DNA from: JABFRG01 sp046351415
GTDB lineage: Bacteria; Myxococcota_A; Polyangia; Polyangiales; Polyangiaceae
Assembly (NCBI GenBank): GCA_046351415.1
Contig: JAXLYO010000002.1
Span: 310,001 to 374,000 of the forward strand
Length of the DNA stretch: 64,000 bases
Direction of reading: 5' to 3'
Part shown: one piece after another, positions 8,773-16,865 of the stretch
How the letters are laid out: every line of letters starts with the position of its first letter
Position numbering within the stretch: the stretch's first letter is position 1
Translations under genes and position numbers: made by a program
The notes under the pieces: generated by a model
The model's database searches: none
What the model saw: only the letters and a program-made list of their open reading frames with translations
What the model was told of the DNA's origin: nothing

Positions 8773-9210
8773 ATGGTTCGCAAGTTCACGACTGTAGGAT
8801 TGACGCTACTTCCCCTGCTCGGAATGCTGACGGGCTGCCCGAAGAAGGAGCCTGTGGTCGTCGACGCGGGCGCGCCGGCTCCCGTGGCCACGCCTGCCGC
8901 GACGGTCGAAGACTTGAAGCCCATGGACACGGAAGACGCGGGACCGGACACGGGCGTCGACGCAGGCAAGAAGCCCGGCGTGGCGGGCAACCCGAACGTG
9001 GCGCGCCTCAAGGCGTGCTGCAATCAGCTCGCCGCCGAGGGCAAGCGCATGGGCGCGGGCTCTGCGGAAGGCGGCATGATCATCGCGGCCGCCGCGCAAT
9101 GCAACGCCATGGCCGCGCAGGCGGGCACTTCCGGCAACGCCGCCGAAATGGGCGTCATCCGCAACTTGCTCCAAGGTCGCAACGTCCCGCCCGTCTGCGG
9201 CGGCTTCTGA
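8773..9210 (+). CDS. Small Cys-containing lipoprotein, first of a tandem pair
   Basis: 145 aa. A strong ribosome-binding site (AAGGAGG, 8762-8768) supports the ATG. The signal peptide ends in the lipobox LTGC, so the mature protein should be lipid-anchored. A low-complexity linker rich in Val, Asp, Ala and Pro (about 25-70) leads to a conserved C-terminal domain of about 70 aa. That domain has four Cys (a CC pair, AQCN, and PPVCGGF at the very end). The neighbouring gene at 9210 encodes a paralogue. I do not know the function; Asp/Ala/Pro linkers of this kind are common in myxobacterial envelope lipoproteins. Confidence 0.85.
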   Translation: MVRKFTTVGLTLLPLLGMLTGCPKKEPVVVDAGAPAPVATPAATVEDLKPMDTEDAGPDTGVDAGKKPGVAGNPNVARLKACCNQLAAEGKRMGAGSAEGGMIIAAAAQCNAMAAQAGTSGNAAEMGVIRNLLQGRNVPPVCGGF

Positions 9211-9656
9211 TGAACCTTCGCCACGCGGCCTTCACTGCCCTCGCACTCGCGACGGCCGGTATCGGTGCTTCGGCAGGCTGCAAGCCGAAGCCCGATCCCG
9301 TCGTGGACGCCGGCGTGGCACCCCCTCCGACGACGCCCGCGACGATGGAGACCGCGCTGGTCCCGATGGGCGGTGAGGACGCAGGTCCTGACGCGAGCGA
9401 TGCGGGTGATGCGGGCAAGAAGACGGGCCCCTCTGGGAACCCGAACGTCGCGCGACTCAAGGCGTGCTGCAATCAGCTCGCCGCCGAAGGCAAACGCCTC
9501 GGTGCTTCGCCCGAAGGCGGCATGCTCGTCGCCGCGGCGGCGCAATGCAACGCGATGGCGGCACAAGCCAGCACCTCGGGTAACGCGGCCGAAATGGGCG
9601 TCATCCGCAACTTGCTCCAAGGTCGTAACGTCCCGCCCGTCTGCGGCGGCTTCTGA
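9210..9656 (+). CDS. Small Cys-containing lipoprotein, second of a tandem pair
   Basis: 148 aa. The ATG overlaps the stop of the preceding gene (TGATG at 9208-9212), so the two are probably translationally coupled. The signal peptide ends at a Cys in ASAGC. The linker is rich in Asp, Ala and Gly. The C-terminal domain is nearly identical to that of the upstream paralogue: the last 66 bases, from GAAATGGGC to the stop, differ at a single base. The signal peptides and linkers are much less alike, so the duplication is recent or is kept uniform by gene conversion in the C-terminal half only. Confidence 0.83.
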   Translation: MNLRHAAFTALALATAGIGASAGCKPKPDPVVDAGVAPPPTTPATMETALVPMGGEDAGPDASDAGDAGKKTGPSGNPNVARLKACCNQLAAEGKRLGASPEGGMLVAAAAQCNAMAAQASTSGNAAEMGVIRNLLQGRNVPPVCGGF

Positions 9657-9697
9657 ACCCCCGGGAATCATTCGCCTGGCCTACACGTTGAGCTCGT

Positions 9698-10348
9698 ATG
9701 CGAGAAAAGGCGAAGGGCGGCGCAGGGGCGCGTGAGACGAAGTCGCTCTGGGCCGTCGCCAAGAGCGAATTTCGCCGTCATCTCACGGTCCTCACGGTGT
9801 TTCTCGCCTTCCTCTGGCTCGTCCACCTGGTGAACGTGGCGACGGGCGATCGGCTGCGCGCTTTCGGAATCGAGCCGCGTACGACGCATGGACTCGTCGG
9901 CATCCTCTTCGCCCCGTTCCTCCACAACGACGTCTCGCATCTCTTTTCGAATACGATCGGCGTGCTCACGCTCGGCTGGCTGGTGATGATTCGCGAGACT
10001 TGGCATTTCCCGATCGTGGCGCTCTTTTCGCTCGTCATCGGCGGCTTCGTCACGTGGACCATCGGTGGCTCGGGAGTGCACGCAGGTGCAAGCGGCATCG
10101 TCTACGGGTTCTTCGGGTATCTACTCCTCTCGGGCTGGTTCAGTCGCAGCTTCGGGTGGATTCTCTTCTCTCTCGCGACGTTCGCATGCTTCGGTGGCCT
10201 GCTCTACGGAATGACTCCGGCTGCCGGCGAGCACATCTCCATCTCGGGGCACGTGGGCGGCTTCTTGGGAGGCGTGGTCGCGGCGTACCTACTCGAGAAA
10301 CGTCGGCGCAGAATCAGCCTTCGAAGTGCGAAAATCCTCGGAGCGTGA
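9698..10348 (+). CDS. Rhomboid-family intramembrane serine protease
   Basis: 216 aa integral membrane protease cutting within or next to membrane helices. Diagnostic residues are present: the oxyanion-side motif HLFSN (H81-N85), the catalytic serine in GASG (S132) and the catalytic histidine in SGHVGG (H185). About six transmembrane segments fit a bacterial rhomboid core with a short Lys/Arg-rich cytoplasmic N-terminus. Its last 35 bp overlap the end of thiL, which is read from the other strand, so the C-terminus of both proteins is constrained. Substrates are unknown. Confidence 0.92.
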   Translation: MREKAKGGAGARETKSLWAVAKSEFRRHLTVLTVFLAFLWLVHLVNVATGDRLRAFGIEPRTTHGLVGILFAPFLHNDVSHLFSNTIGVLTLGWLVMIRETWHFPIVALFSLVIGGFVTWTIGGSGVHAGASGIVYGFFGYLLLSGWFSRSFGWILFSLATFACFGGLLYGMTPAAGEHISISGHVGGFLGGVVAAYLLEKRRRRISLRSAKILGA

Positions 10349-11246
10349 GCGGTGCGCCATCGACGAACACGAGACCTTCGTCCGACGCTCTAGCCCCAAC
10401 GCGGCCGACTTGGACGAAGCCTTCGGGTAGCGTACGACCTGTCGCCAACAGCGCGTAGTCCTCTCCTCCCACGACCGCTAGCGCGAGGGGTGATTCGGAG
10501 AGCGCCGCCGCAGCGTCGTTCAGCAGTTGGCCCCCTATCGACACGAGGCTCTCGCCTTCGAACCAAAGGGAGACGTTACTCGCCGCCGCAAGGCGCACCG
10601 CATCTTCTGCGAGCCCGTCCGAAAGGTCCATGCACGACGAGCAGCCTTGAGCTGCAGCAGCGAGGCCCGCGGACAAGCGCGCAACGGGCCGACGAAAGGC
10701 TTCACGCGCAAGCGGCACGTCGATCGCCCGCTCGAACGACAGTAGTCCTGCGCGCGCAAGGCCGAGCGCCCCCGCAACGTAGATCTCGTCGCCGTCGCGC
10801 GCACCGGAACGCACGAGCGGCCGCTTGGCATGTCCAAACACCGTCGTCGTCACCGATAGCTCCGACCCGCGCGCAAGATTGCCTCCTACGACGGCGCAGC
10901 CGAGCTCGTCCGCCGCAAGCCGCTGTCCCTTCGCGAGCCCGCGGAGCGCTTCGTCCGCGAAGTTCGTGGGCAGCGTGAGCGCGGACGTCGCAGAGACGAT
11001 CCGAGCTCCCATTGCGGCAAGGTCACTCGCCGCGGCCATGAAGGAGCGATAGCCGATGTCTTCGAAGGTGCACCAGTCGGTCCGGAAGTGTGTCCCCTCC
11101 ACCTGCGCGTCGACCGACACGACGAGGTTGTCCTCTGCCCAGGGGAGAACGGCCGCATCGTCCCCGATGTCGATCGTCGCCGTCTTGCGCCCGCTCTGCT
11201 CCAGCACGTCGCGGAGGAGCGCAATGCGAGCGTCTTCCGTGCTCAT
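10314..11246 (-). CDS. thiL: Thiamine-monophosphate kinase
   Basis: 310 aa from the ATG at 11246. ThiL phosphorylates thiamine monophosphate to thiamine diphosphate, the last step of the pathway. The N-terminus shows IGDDAAVL and VDAQVEGTHF, which match the Mg/nucleotide motifs GDDAAVL and TDxxVEGxHF of the family. Length is typical. It is the third gene of a tightly spaced minus-strand set: it begins 4 bp after the stop of the histidine kinase gene, which itself overlaps the GTPase gene. No other thiamine gene is nearby, so the placement may reflect only read-through. Confidence 0.93.
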   Translation of the reverse strand: MSTEDARIALLRDVLEQSGRKTATIDIGDDAAVLPWAEDNLVVSVDAQVEGTHFRTDWCTFEDIGYRSFMAAASDLAAMGARIVSATSALTLPTNFADEALRGLAKGQRLAADELGCAVVGGNLARGSELSVTTTVFGHAKRPLVRSGARDGDEIYVAGALGLARAGLLSFERAIDVPLAREAFRRPVARLSAGLAAAAQGCSSCMDLSDGLAEDAVRLAAASNVSLWFEGESLVSIGGQLLNDAAAALSESPLALAVVGGEDYALLATGRTLPEGFVQVGRVGARASDEGLVFVDGAPLTLRGFSHFEG

Positions 11247-11250
11247 CGGG

Positions 11251-12762
11251 TCACGGAAACGGGTCGCCCTCGGTGCCCTCCGGCGGCAACGAGCTCGGGA
11301 AAAGGGCCACGCTGGGAATGCTCTTTCGGGAGCCGTCGTGAGCAGGGATGCGAATGAGGAACATGGTGCCCTGAGGCTCGTTCGCGCGAGCTTCGATGGT
11401 ACCGCCATGAGCTTCCATCACGCGCTTCGCGATGGCCAGGCCGAGACCCGTGCCGCCATGGCCGCGCGTCGACGACGAATCAACCTGGTAGAACGCATCG
11501 AAGATGCGCTCTCGGAGGTGCTCCGGAATGCCGACGCCATTGTCGAGCACCCGAAGCTCGTAGAACTTCTTCGGTACCGCCATGAGCGCGAAGCCGACCT
11601 CGCCTTCGTCGCCATCGAACGATTCGACGATACGGTCCGAGAGCAGGACCTTGCCGCCTTCCGGCGTGAACTTGATGGCGTTCTCGACGACGTTCGTGAT
11701 CACCTGCCCCAGACGGACCGGGTCGAAACGGGTTTCGAACTTGTCTTCGGTGCATTCGAACAAGAGCGTTACGTTCTGCTTCTTCGCGATCGGCAGCATC
11801 GTGGTCGCGACTTCACGTGCGAGTTCGAGCGGCTTGCCGTGCGTGCGCTTCATGCTGAGCGTGCCGAGCTCCAGCTTCGACATGTCGAGGAGGCCCGTGA
11901 TCATGTTGAGAAGGTGCATTCCGCGATCGTGGATCGTTCGCAGGTATTCCTTCTGCTCGTCGTTGAGAGGTCCAACGAGCCCCTCGGAAAGCATTTCGCT
12001 GTAGCCGAGGATGGACGTGAGTGGCGTCTTCAGCTCGTGACTCACTGTCGCGAGGAGGCTCGACTTGAGGCGATCGACCTCTTTCAGGCGATGATACGCA
12101 GCCTGGAGACGATCGGCTTTGTCCGACAACTCTCGGAAGCTCTCGCGGACGCTCACGAGGTGCGCACTCGAAGTGAGAGACGCCTTGTGCGCGTGGAACA
12201 AGATGAGCTCGAGCGCCCCCCGAAGATGCATCGCAATGCGGTGGACCGTCTCTGGCTTCGCACGAGGCACGCGAGCGGAGAGGTTCTTGAACTTCTCGCC
12301 ATCGAGAGTGGGCAAGAGTTCACGCTTCTCAGGGCCGAGGTCGATGGCAGGCGCCGTCGAATATGGACCGATGACGATGCGGCCCAGTCTCCGGCCGTCG
12401 TAGAGAATGGGGTCGAGGCGATAGAGGAGACCGCTGAAGCAGGGGTGGAGCAGTGGGTCGGACGCAGCAGCGTCGGGCGTCTTGTCGCTACGACCCGGTA
12501 CCGACTTGCGCACCGAGTCGACCGTAGAGCGACAGAGCGCGCGGCCTTGCGGGTCTTCGCCAATCATCCGACAAAGATCGAACTGGACGTCGACGATGCC
12601 GTACACCGTCCCCTCTTCCGAGATGATGCGCACGGGGATGCCGAACAACGCAAAGACGCCCTTGCAGAGATCTTCGAGAGAAGCGCGTTCGATGAGCTGC
12701 TCGAGCCCGGGGTCGGCATCGAGCGCGACCGGCGGAATGGTGGGAATGGAAGCGGGACTCAC
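11251..12762 (-). CDS. Sensor histidine kinase with a PocR-like Cys-rich sensory domain
   Basis: 503 aa from GTG 12762, chosen because it overlaps the GTPase stop by four bases (GTGA). The N-terminal domain (about 20-195) resembles PocR ligand-binding domains, with Cys at 64, 77 and 108 and the run HPCFSGL followed by a hydrophobic IVIGP strand. A coiled linker (about 200-230) leads to the dimerisation and phosphoacceptor helix with H242 in SHELKTPL. The ATP-binding domain contains the N, G1 and G2 boxes (DNGVGIPE, GTGLGLAIAKR). There are no membrane segments, so the kinase should be cytoplasmic. No response regulator gene is adjacent; the upstream partner is an MglA-like GTPase. Confidence 0.9.
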   Translation of the reverse strand: MSPASIPTIPPVALDADPGLEQLIERASLEDLCKGVFALFGIPVRIISEEGTVYGIVDVQFDLCRMIGEDPQGRALCRSTVDSVRKSVPGRSDKTPDAAASDPLLHPCFSGLLYRLDPILYDGRRLGRIVIGPYSTAPAIDLGPEKRELLPTLDGEKFKNLSARVPRAKPETVHRIAMHLRGALELILFHAHKASLTSSAHLVSVRESFRELSDKADRLQAAYHRLKEVDRLKSSLLATVSHELKTPLTSILGYSEMLSEGLVGPLNDEQKEYLRTIHDRGMHLLNMITGLLDMSKLELGTLSMKRTHGKPLELAREVATTMLPIAKKQNVTLLFECTEDKFETRFDPVRLGQVITNVVENAIKFTPEGGKVLLSDRIVESFDGDEGEVGFALMAVPKKFYELRVLDNGVGIPEHLRERIFDAFYQVDSSSTRGHGGTGLGLAIAKRVMEAHGGTIEARANEPQGTMFLIRIPAHDGSRKSIPSVALFPSSLPPEGTEGDPFP

Positions 12763-13463
12763 GTTCCCCTCCCGAGCACGTCCATGCAGAGCATCTGTTG
12801 TTCGCGACCTTGGACGCCGAACTGTTTGGCGGTCGAGCGCAGAACGTCTTCCCGGCGAAGGCCCGTCTTCGTCGCGAGCTGGTGGTCTTGCTCGAGTCGC
12901 TTCATGGTCAGATTCAGGAGCCCGAGAAAACATTCGACGACGCCTTCGCCCTTGAGTGCTACCGCAGGATAAATCGGCTCGCGTCCCTTGGCGGCAAGCG
13001 CCTTCAATTCGTCGTCGCTTCGAACGCCGCTCATGTCACGCTTGTTGAACTGGAGCACGAGCGGCATCTCTTTGATGGGGCGCCCGAGCTCTTCGAGATT
13101 CGAACGAAGGTCGCGGAAGGCGGCCGCATTCGCCTCGGCTTCTGCGAGCTGCGAATCGGCGACGAATGCCACGCCGTCTGCACCTTGGAGCACGTACCTG
13201 CGCGTCGAAGCGTGAATGACCTGGCCCGGCACCGTGAACACCTTGATGCGCACCGTCATGCCCGTGTCGCTCTGGAGCGTAAGCGGAAGGACGTCGAAGA
13301 AGAGCGTACGGTCGTCACGCGTCGCGAGCGTCATCAAGCGACCGCGCGCGCCGTCTTCCGCCTTGTCGTGAAGCGCTTGGAGGTTGGTCGTCTTTCCGCT
13401 GAGCGCAGGCCCGTAGTAGACGAGCTTCAGCACTACTTCTTTGGCTGCAAAATTGAGCTGCAC
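12759..13463 (-). CDS. MglA-like small Ras-superfamily GTPase
   Basis: 234 aa from GTG 13463; the start fits the family's N-terminus (VQLNFAAKEVVLKLVYYGP). MglA proteins are bacterial Ras-like switches that set cell polarity and motility in myxobacteria. The P-loop is GPALSGKTT, the switch II region reads TVPGQ (the family usually has D-T-P-G-Q, so the first residue is not Asp), and the base-recognition motif is NKRD. The C-terminal extension after about residue 185 is longer than the Ras core. No MglB/roadblock gene is adjacent. The gene overlaps the histidine kinase by 4 bp, so the two are likely co-translated. It diverges from the peroxiredoxin gene with 38 bp between starts. Confidence 0.88.
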   Translation of the reverse strand: MQLNFAAKEVVLKLVYYGPALSGKTTNLQALHDKAEDGARGRLMTLATRDDRTLFFDVLPLTLQSDTGMTVRIKVFTVPGQVIHASTRRYVLQGADGVAFVADSQLAEAEANAAAFRDLRSNLEELGRPIKEMPLVLQFNKRDMSGVRSDDELKALAAKGREPIYPAVALKGEGVVECFLGLLNLTMKRLEQDHQLATKTGLRREDVLRSTAKQFGVQGREQQMLCMDVLGRGT

Positions 13464-13501
13464 GCTTGATGACCTCGAATGCCCTACGATATAACGATCG
13501 C

Positions 13502-14134
13502 ATGCTGAAGGCCGGAGACAAAGCCCCAACGTTCAAACTGCCGAGCGATCAGGGCAAAGCCTTGAGCCTCAATGACTTCGCAGGCTCCTATGTAGTCCTC
13601 TACTTTTACCCGAAGGACGACACACCGGGCTGCACGAGGCAGGCGCAGGCCTTCACGGAGATGCAGCGCGCCTTTTCGTCCCTCGGCGCGACAGTCCTCG
13701 GCGTCTCCCGCGACAGCGTGGATCGTCACGAAAAGTTTCGAAAAAAGTACGATTTGCGCGTCCCACTCCTCTCGGACGAAGACCTGACCGTACACAAGCT
13801 CTACGGTACGTATGGCACCAAGATGATGTACGGGCGCGAAACCCAAGGAACCATTCGCACGACTTACGTGGTGGGCCCGACCGGCCGCATCGTCGCCGTC
13901 TTCCCGAAGGTGAAAGTCGAAGGACACGCCGAAAAAGTGCTCGACCTCCTCCGTGAGGTGCAAAACGAACGCGCCGGAGTTTCCGCCGAAACCGCAAAGC
14001 CCACCGTCGTTCGCGCGGCTCCCGCGAAGAAGACGGCCGTCGCGCCCAAGAAGGCCGCGCCCAAGAATCCGGTGGTGGTCACGAAATCAGCGCCGGCAAA
14101 GAAGCGAGCCGCATCGCGCACGAACAAAGGCTGA
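13502..14134 (+). CDS. Peroxiredoxin (BCP/AhpC-TSA type) with a basic C-terminal tail
   Basis: 210 aa. Thiol peroxidase that reduces hydrogen and organic peroxides. The peroxidatic Cys is C44 in DTPGCT, with Pro41-42 and a downstream Arg environment as in the family. The resolving Cys normally found five residues later is replaced by Gln49, and there is no other Cys in the protein, so it must act as a 1-Cys enzyme with an external thiol. After the thioredoxin-fold domain (about 1-155) there is a Lys/Ala/Pro-rich tail of about 50 aa ending in TNKG. The tail resembles histone-H1-like tails and suggests nucleic-acid or other polyanion binding. It diverges from the MglA-like gene. Confidence 0.92.
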   Translation: MLKAGDKAPTFKLPSDQGKALSLNDFAGSYVVLYFYPKDDTPGCTRQAQAFTEMQRAFSSLGATVLGVSRDSVDRHEKFRKKYDLRVPLLSDEDLTVHKLYGTYGTKMMYGRETQGTIRTTYVVGPTGRIVAVFPKVKVEGHAEKVLDLLREVQNERAGVSAETAKPTVVRAAPAKKTAVAPKKAAPKNPVVVTKSAPAKKRAASRTNKG

Positions 14135-14191
14135 AAGTGTCGCCGTCCCGATAGTTGCCCCGGGGCCCCTGGAGTCGCCTACCATACGCTT

Positions 14192-15553
14192 GTGTCGAAG
14201 GGCTCTACGGGGAAGCGCAAGACTTCACCTCCGCAGGCGGAGACGGTTCCGCCCGATGGGCTCGCTGTCGATTACGAGCAAGTCGGGCAGCTCCTCGCGC
14301 AATGCGCCGTACTGGAACGCGAACTAGCGCAAGCGAAGAAGGAGCTCGCATCTCGCTCCTCCGAAGACGGCAAAGGTCCTTCGTCGAAGACGCTCCATGG
14401 TGCAGCCGAAGCAACGCGCCAAGCGCTCGAGCAAGAGCTCTCGCAAACGAAGGGGCTCCTCGCGGCAGGTGAGAGCACGAAGCGCGCACTGGAACAAGAG
14501 CTCGCGGAGACGCGCGAAACGCTCGACCACGCCGCGCGCACGAACGAAAGAGCGGCACAGGAAATCCAGCAGCAGGCAGAGCGCCTTGCCGCACTCGAAG
14601 GTGCACTCGCGAAAGTCCAAGATGCGTGCGCCGAGGCCGAAGCGCAGTGCAAACGCCGCGACGGCGAGCTCTCCGAGCTTACCGATTCACTGAAAGCAAG
14701 TGAGGCCGCGCGTCAGGTGCTCAGTCGTCAAGTGCTCGAAGCTCGCAGCGGTCTCGGCGAACAAGAGGAGGCCTTGAAGGAGGTTCGCGCCCAGCTCGCA
14801 TCGACACGCAGCCAAGGTGCCGAGCACGAACGCGCACGCAAAGAGCTGATCGCCGAGCTTGCTCGCGCCCGCGAAACGCTGAAAGAGCGCGCGGAAGCCG
14901 AGCGCACGCAAAACACCGAGGTCGAACAGATTCGCGCCGCGCTCTCCCAGTCCGCGCTCGAACGAGACGAGCTCGAACGGGCCCTCGCGGAAGAGCGGGC
15001 GGCAACGCTCCGCGCCGAGCTCGCGACGAAGGCAGCCGAAGCCGCGAAGGCCGAGGTCGAGCAGACCCTCGCGAACGCTCGCGCTGAGAACGCCGAGCTC
15101 ATCGCAAGACTCGATGCAGCGCAAGTGGGACTCGCGGAAGGAGCCGCCTCGCGCGATGCGCTCAATCTGCTCGCGGAGCGCCTCGTCCGCATGCAGCACG
15201 GCCTCATCGGCGTGGCAGATGGCATTCGCGGGTTTGCGAAGAACGAACGTTCCTATCTCGAGCCTCGTCTTCATGCCCTCGGCGAACTCGAGCGAGCACT
15301 CCTGGGCTTCGCGGGCGAAGCGAAGAGCGCTCCCCCGCCCCCGCACAGTCAAAGCCACGACGTCGCGGGCGCATCGGGGCCGAGCGAGCAGGATGCCGCC
15401 GTCCACGACATCAACGAGATGGTCGAAATCCTCGAGTCGCTGAAACCGCCGGCACACGCAAAGGCGCCTGGCGATGCTTCGGAGCGCGTGCCGCCCGCGC
15501 CGCTGCCCAGTTTTTCGCTGCTGCCTGGTTCGATTCCTCCCGAAAAAGCCTGA
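14192..15553 (+). CDS. Long coiled-coil protein of unknown function
   Basis: 453 aa, GTG start at 14192. The segment from about residue 28 to 325 is an almost continuous heptad-rich coiled coil with repeated E-L-A and R-E-E type turns. It is unusually rich in Ala, Glu, Arg and Leu. The flanks (1-27 and about 370-453) are low-complexity and Pro/Ala/Ser-rich. No signal peptide or membrane segment is seen, so it is probably cytoplasmic and could be a scaffold or filament-forming protein. No family can be named. High Ala/Glu content means database hits would be dominated by compositional similarity. Confidence 0.75.
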   Translation: MSKGSTGKRKTSPPQAETVPPDGLAVDYEQVGQLLAQCAVLERELAQAKKELASRSSEDGKGPSSKTLHGAAEATRQALEQELSQTKGLLAAGESTKRALEQELAETRETLDHAARTNERAAQEIQQQAERLAALEGALAKVQDACAEAEAQCKRRDGELSELTDSLKASEAARQVLSRQVLEARSGLGEQEEALKEVRAQLASTRSQGAEHERARKELIAELARARETLKERAEAERTQNTEVEQIRAALSQSALERDELERALAEERAATLRAELATKAAEAAKAEVEQTLANARAENAELIARLDAAQVGLAEGAASRDALNLLAERLVRMQHGLIGVADGIRGFAKNERSYLEPRLHALGELERALLGFAGEAKSAPPPPHSQSHDVAGASGPSEQDAAVHDINEMVEILESLKPPAHAKAPGDASERVPPAPLPSFSLLPGSIPPEKA

Positions 15554-15891
15554 AGCTCGCTCGAAGGCCGTTCGTTCCGGGAATGCAGGACGCGCGCCCG
15601 TGGTTCTTCCTCCAGAGACAGGTCGCAGCAGCAAAGGAGGTGCACGTTACCCATTACCCATTCCCCAACCCGAAGGCCCTTGGACGGCTCCGCGTCACGC
15701 GCATTGAGCGCGGCGCCGTCCCAGGGCCGTCTCCTTTTTGTGCGCTCCTTTCGCCTACGGGCTGTCCTAGATGATTGTGGGACACCCCACAGCCTTCCGA
15801 TGGTCGGACTGGCCCCGAGAGTTCGGAAAATAGGCTTCCTCCACGTTGCGCTCGAACGGGTCCGTCGTTACCTTCTCAGGAAAGAGGCACT
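15554..15891. other. Intergenic region with strong RNA secondary structure
   Basis: 338 bp without a convincing gene. A short open frame with a good ribosome-binding site (AAAGGAGG at 15633-15640) exists, but it lies entirely within a strong hairpin and has no recognisable product. A second small hairpin is formed by TGTCC (15763-15767) and GGACA (15780-15784). The promoter for the M48 protease gene should lie in the right half; no consensus elements are obvious. Confidence 0.5.
15633..15739 (+). terminator. Large hairpin with T tract, terminator or structured RNA
   Basis: GGCCCTTGGACGGC (15675-15688) pairs with GCCGTCCCAGGGCC (15715-15728) with few mismatches, and GCGC arms pair inside the loop. 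An outer helix can form between AAAGGAG (15633-15639) and CTCCTTT (15731-15737), and a T5 tract ends the element. The simplest reading is the terminator of the coiled-coil gene. The outer helix and the unpaired TTACCCATTACCCATTCCC stretch are more than a terminator needs, so a small structured RNA is an alternative. Confidence 0.55.
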
Positions 15892-16812
15892 ATGGCGCTT
15901 GCGCACGAGCTCGACTTCGAAGAATACGTCAAACAAAAGCGCGGCAGCCATGCGGGCGGTGACTCCCCCGCCGGAAACGAATACGCCTACGTCTCGGACC
16001 GCCAAACGCGCGCGACATTCGAGCGCATGAAGCCCGTCGAGCTCGCCGTTGCGAGTAGTGTCCGCATGTACAAGCAAGTGTGGCGGAGCCAACTGCTCGG
16101 TAGCGCGGTCAAAGTGTCCGAAAGGCAGTTTCCGCGCATCCAGAAGCTCGTGAGCCGTTGCGCCGACACGCTGCAGATAGCGGTCCCCGAGGTCTACATC
16201 ATTTCGAACCCCAACCTGAACGCAGCGACGTTCGGCACGAACGAAGAGTCACTGATTTTCGTGCACTCTGCACTCGTCGACCACTACACCGACGAAGAAC
16301 TGCTCACCGTTCTCGGTCACGAGTGTGGTCACATCCACAACCATCACGTCGTCTACCTGACGGCGCTCCACTACCTCACGCACATCGCTGGCGCGTTCAC
16401 ACGGCTCATCGCCGAGCCTGCCATCCTCGCGCTGAACGCGTGGTCGCGGCGCGCAGAAATCACGTGTGATCGCGCGGGCATGATTTGCTCCCAGAACCCC
16501 GAGGTGTCGGCGCGCGCGCTGACGAAGCTCGTGATCGGCTCCCGCAAACTTTACGACGAGTTCAATCTCGAGGCGTTCCTCGATCAGTACGAGGAGGGCA
16601 AAGAGGGATTCGGCAAGTACATGGAAGCCTTTGCCACCCATCCGTGGCTACCGAAGCGCGTTCTCGCGATGCGTGTCTTCGCAGAAAGCGAGCTCTTCAA
16701 GAAGTCGCAGCGCGCAAAGCCCCTGGCCCTCCAGACGGAAGGGGATGCCCCCGGCATTTCCATGGAAGAGGTCGACAATCGCGTTCGTGCACTCCTCAAG
16801 TGGGACGCCTGA
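15892..16812 (+). CDS. M48-family zinc metallopeptidase
   Basis: 306 aa from ATG 15892, preceded by AGGAAAGAGG. The zinc site is visible: HECGH at 143-147 supplies two His ligands and the catalytic Glu, and E189 in RRAEITCD is the third ligand, with D193 at the usual position. Unlike HtpX, there are no clear N-terminal transmembrane helices, and only a weakly hydrophobic stretch follows the HExxH helix (about 155-185). A soluble or peripheral protease is therefore likely. The dynamin-like GTPase gene follows 53 bp downstream on the same strand, so the two may be co-expressed. Substrate unknown. Confidence 0.9.
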   Translation: MALAHELDFEEYVKQKRGSHAGGDSPAGNEYAYVSDRQTRATFERMKPVELAVASSVRMYKQVWRSQLLGSAVKVSERQFPRIQKLVSRCADTLQIAVPEVYIISNPNLNAATFGTNEESLIFVHSALVDHYTDEELLTVLGHECGHIHNHHVVYLTALHYLTHIAGAFTRLIAEPAILALNAWSRRAEITCDRAGMICSQNPEVSARALTKLVIGSRKLYDEFNLEAFLDQYEEGKEGFGKYMEAFATHPWLPKRVLAMRVFAESELFKKSQRAKPLALQTEGDAPGISMEEVDNRVRALLKWDA

Positions 16813-16865
16813 GGTACACTCCCGCCTCTGCTTCTCGCCCTTTTGATTAGACAAGGAACCAGAAC

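Noticed and set aside
15583..15774. Short open frame of about 63 codons with a strong ribosome-binding-site-like sequence
   Set aside because: It lies within a large hairpin and T tract, and the product has no recognisable features.
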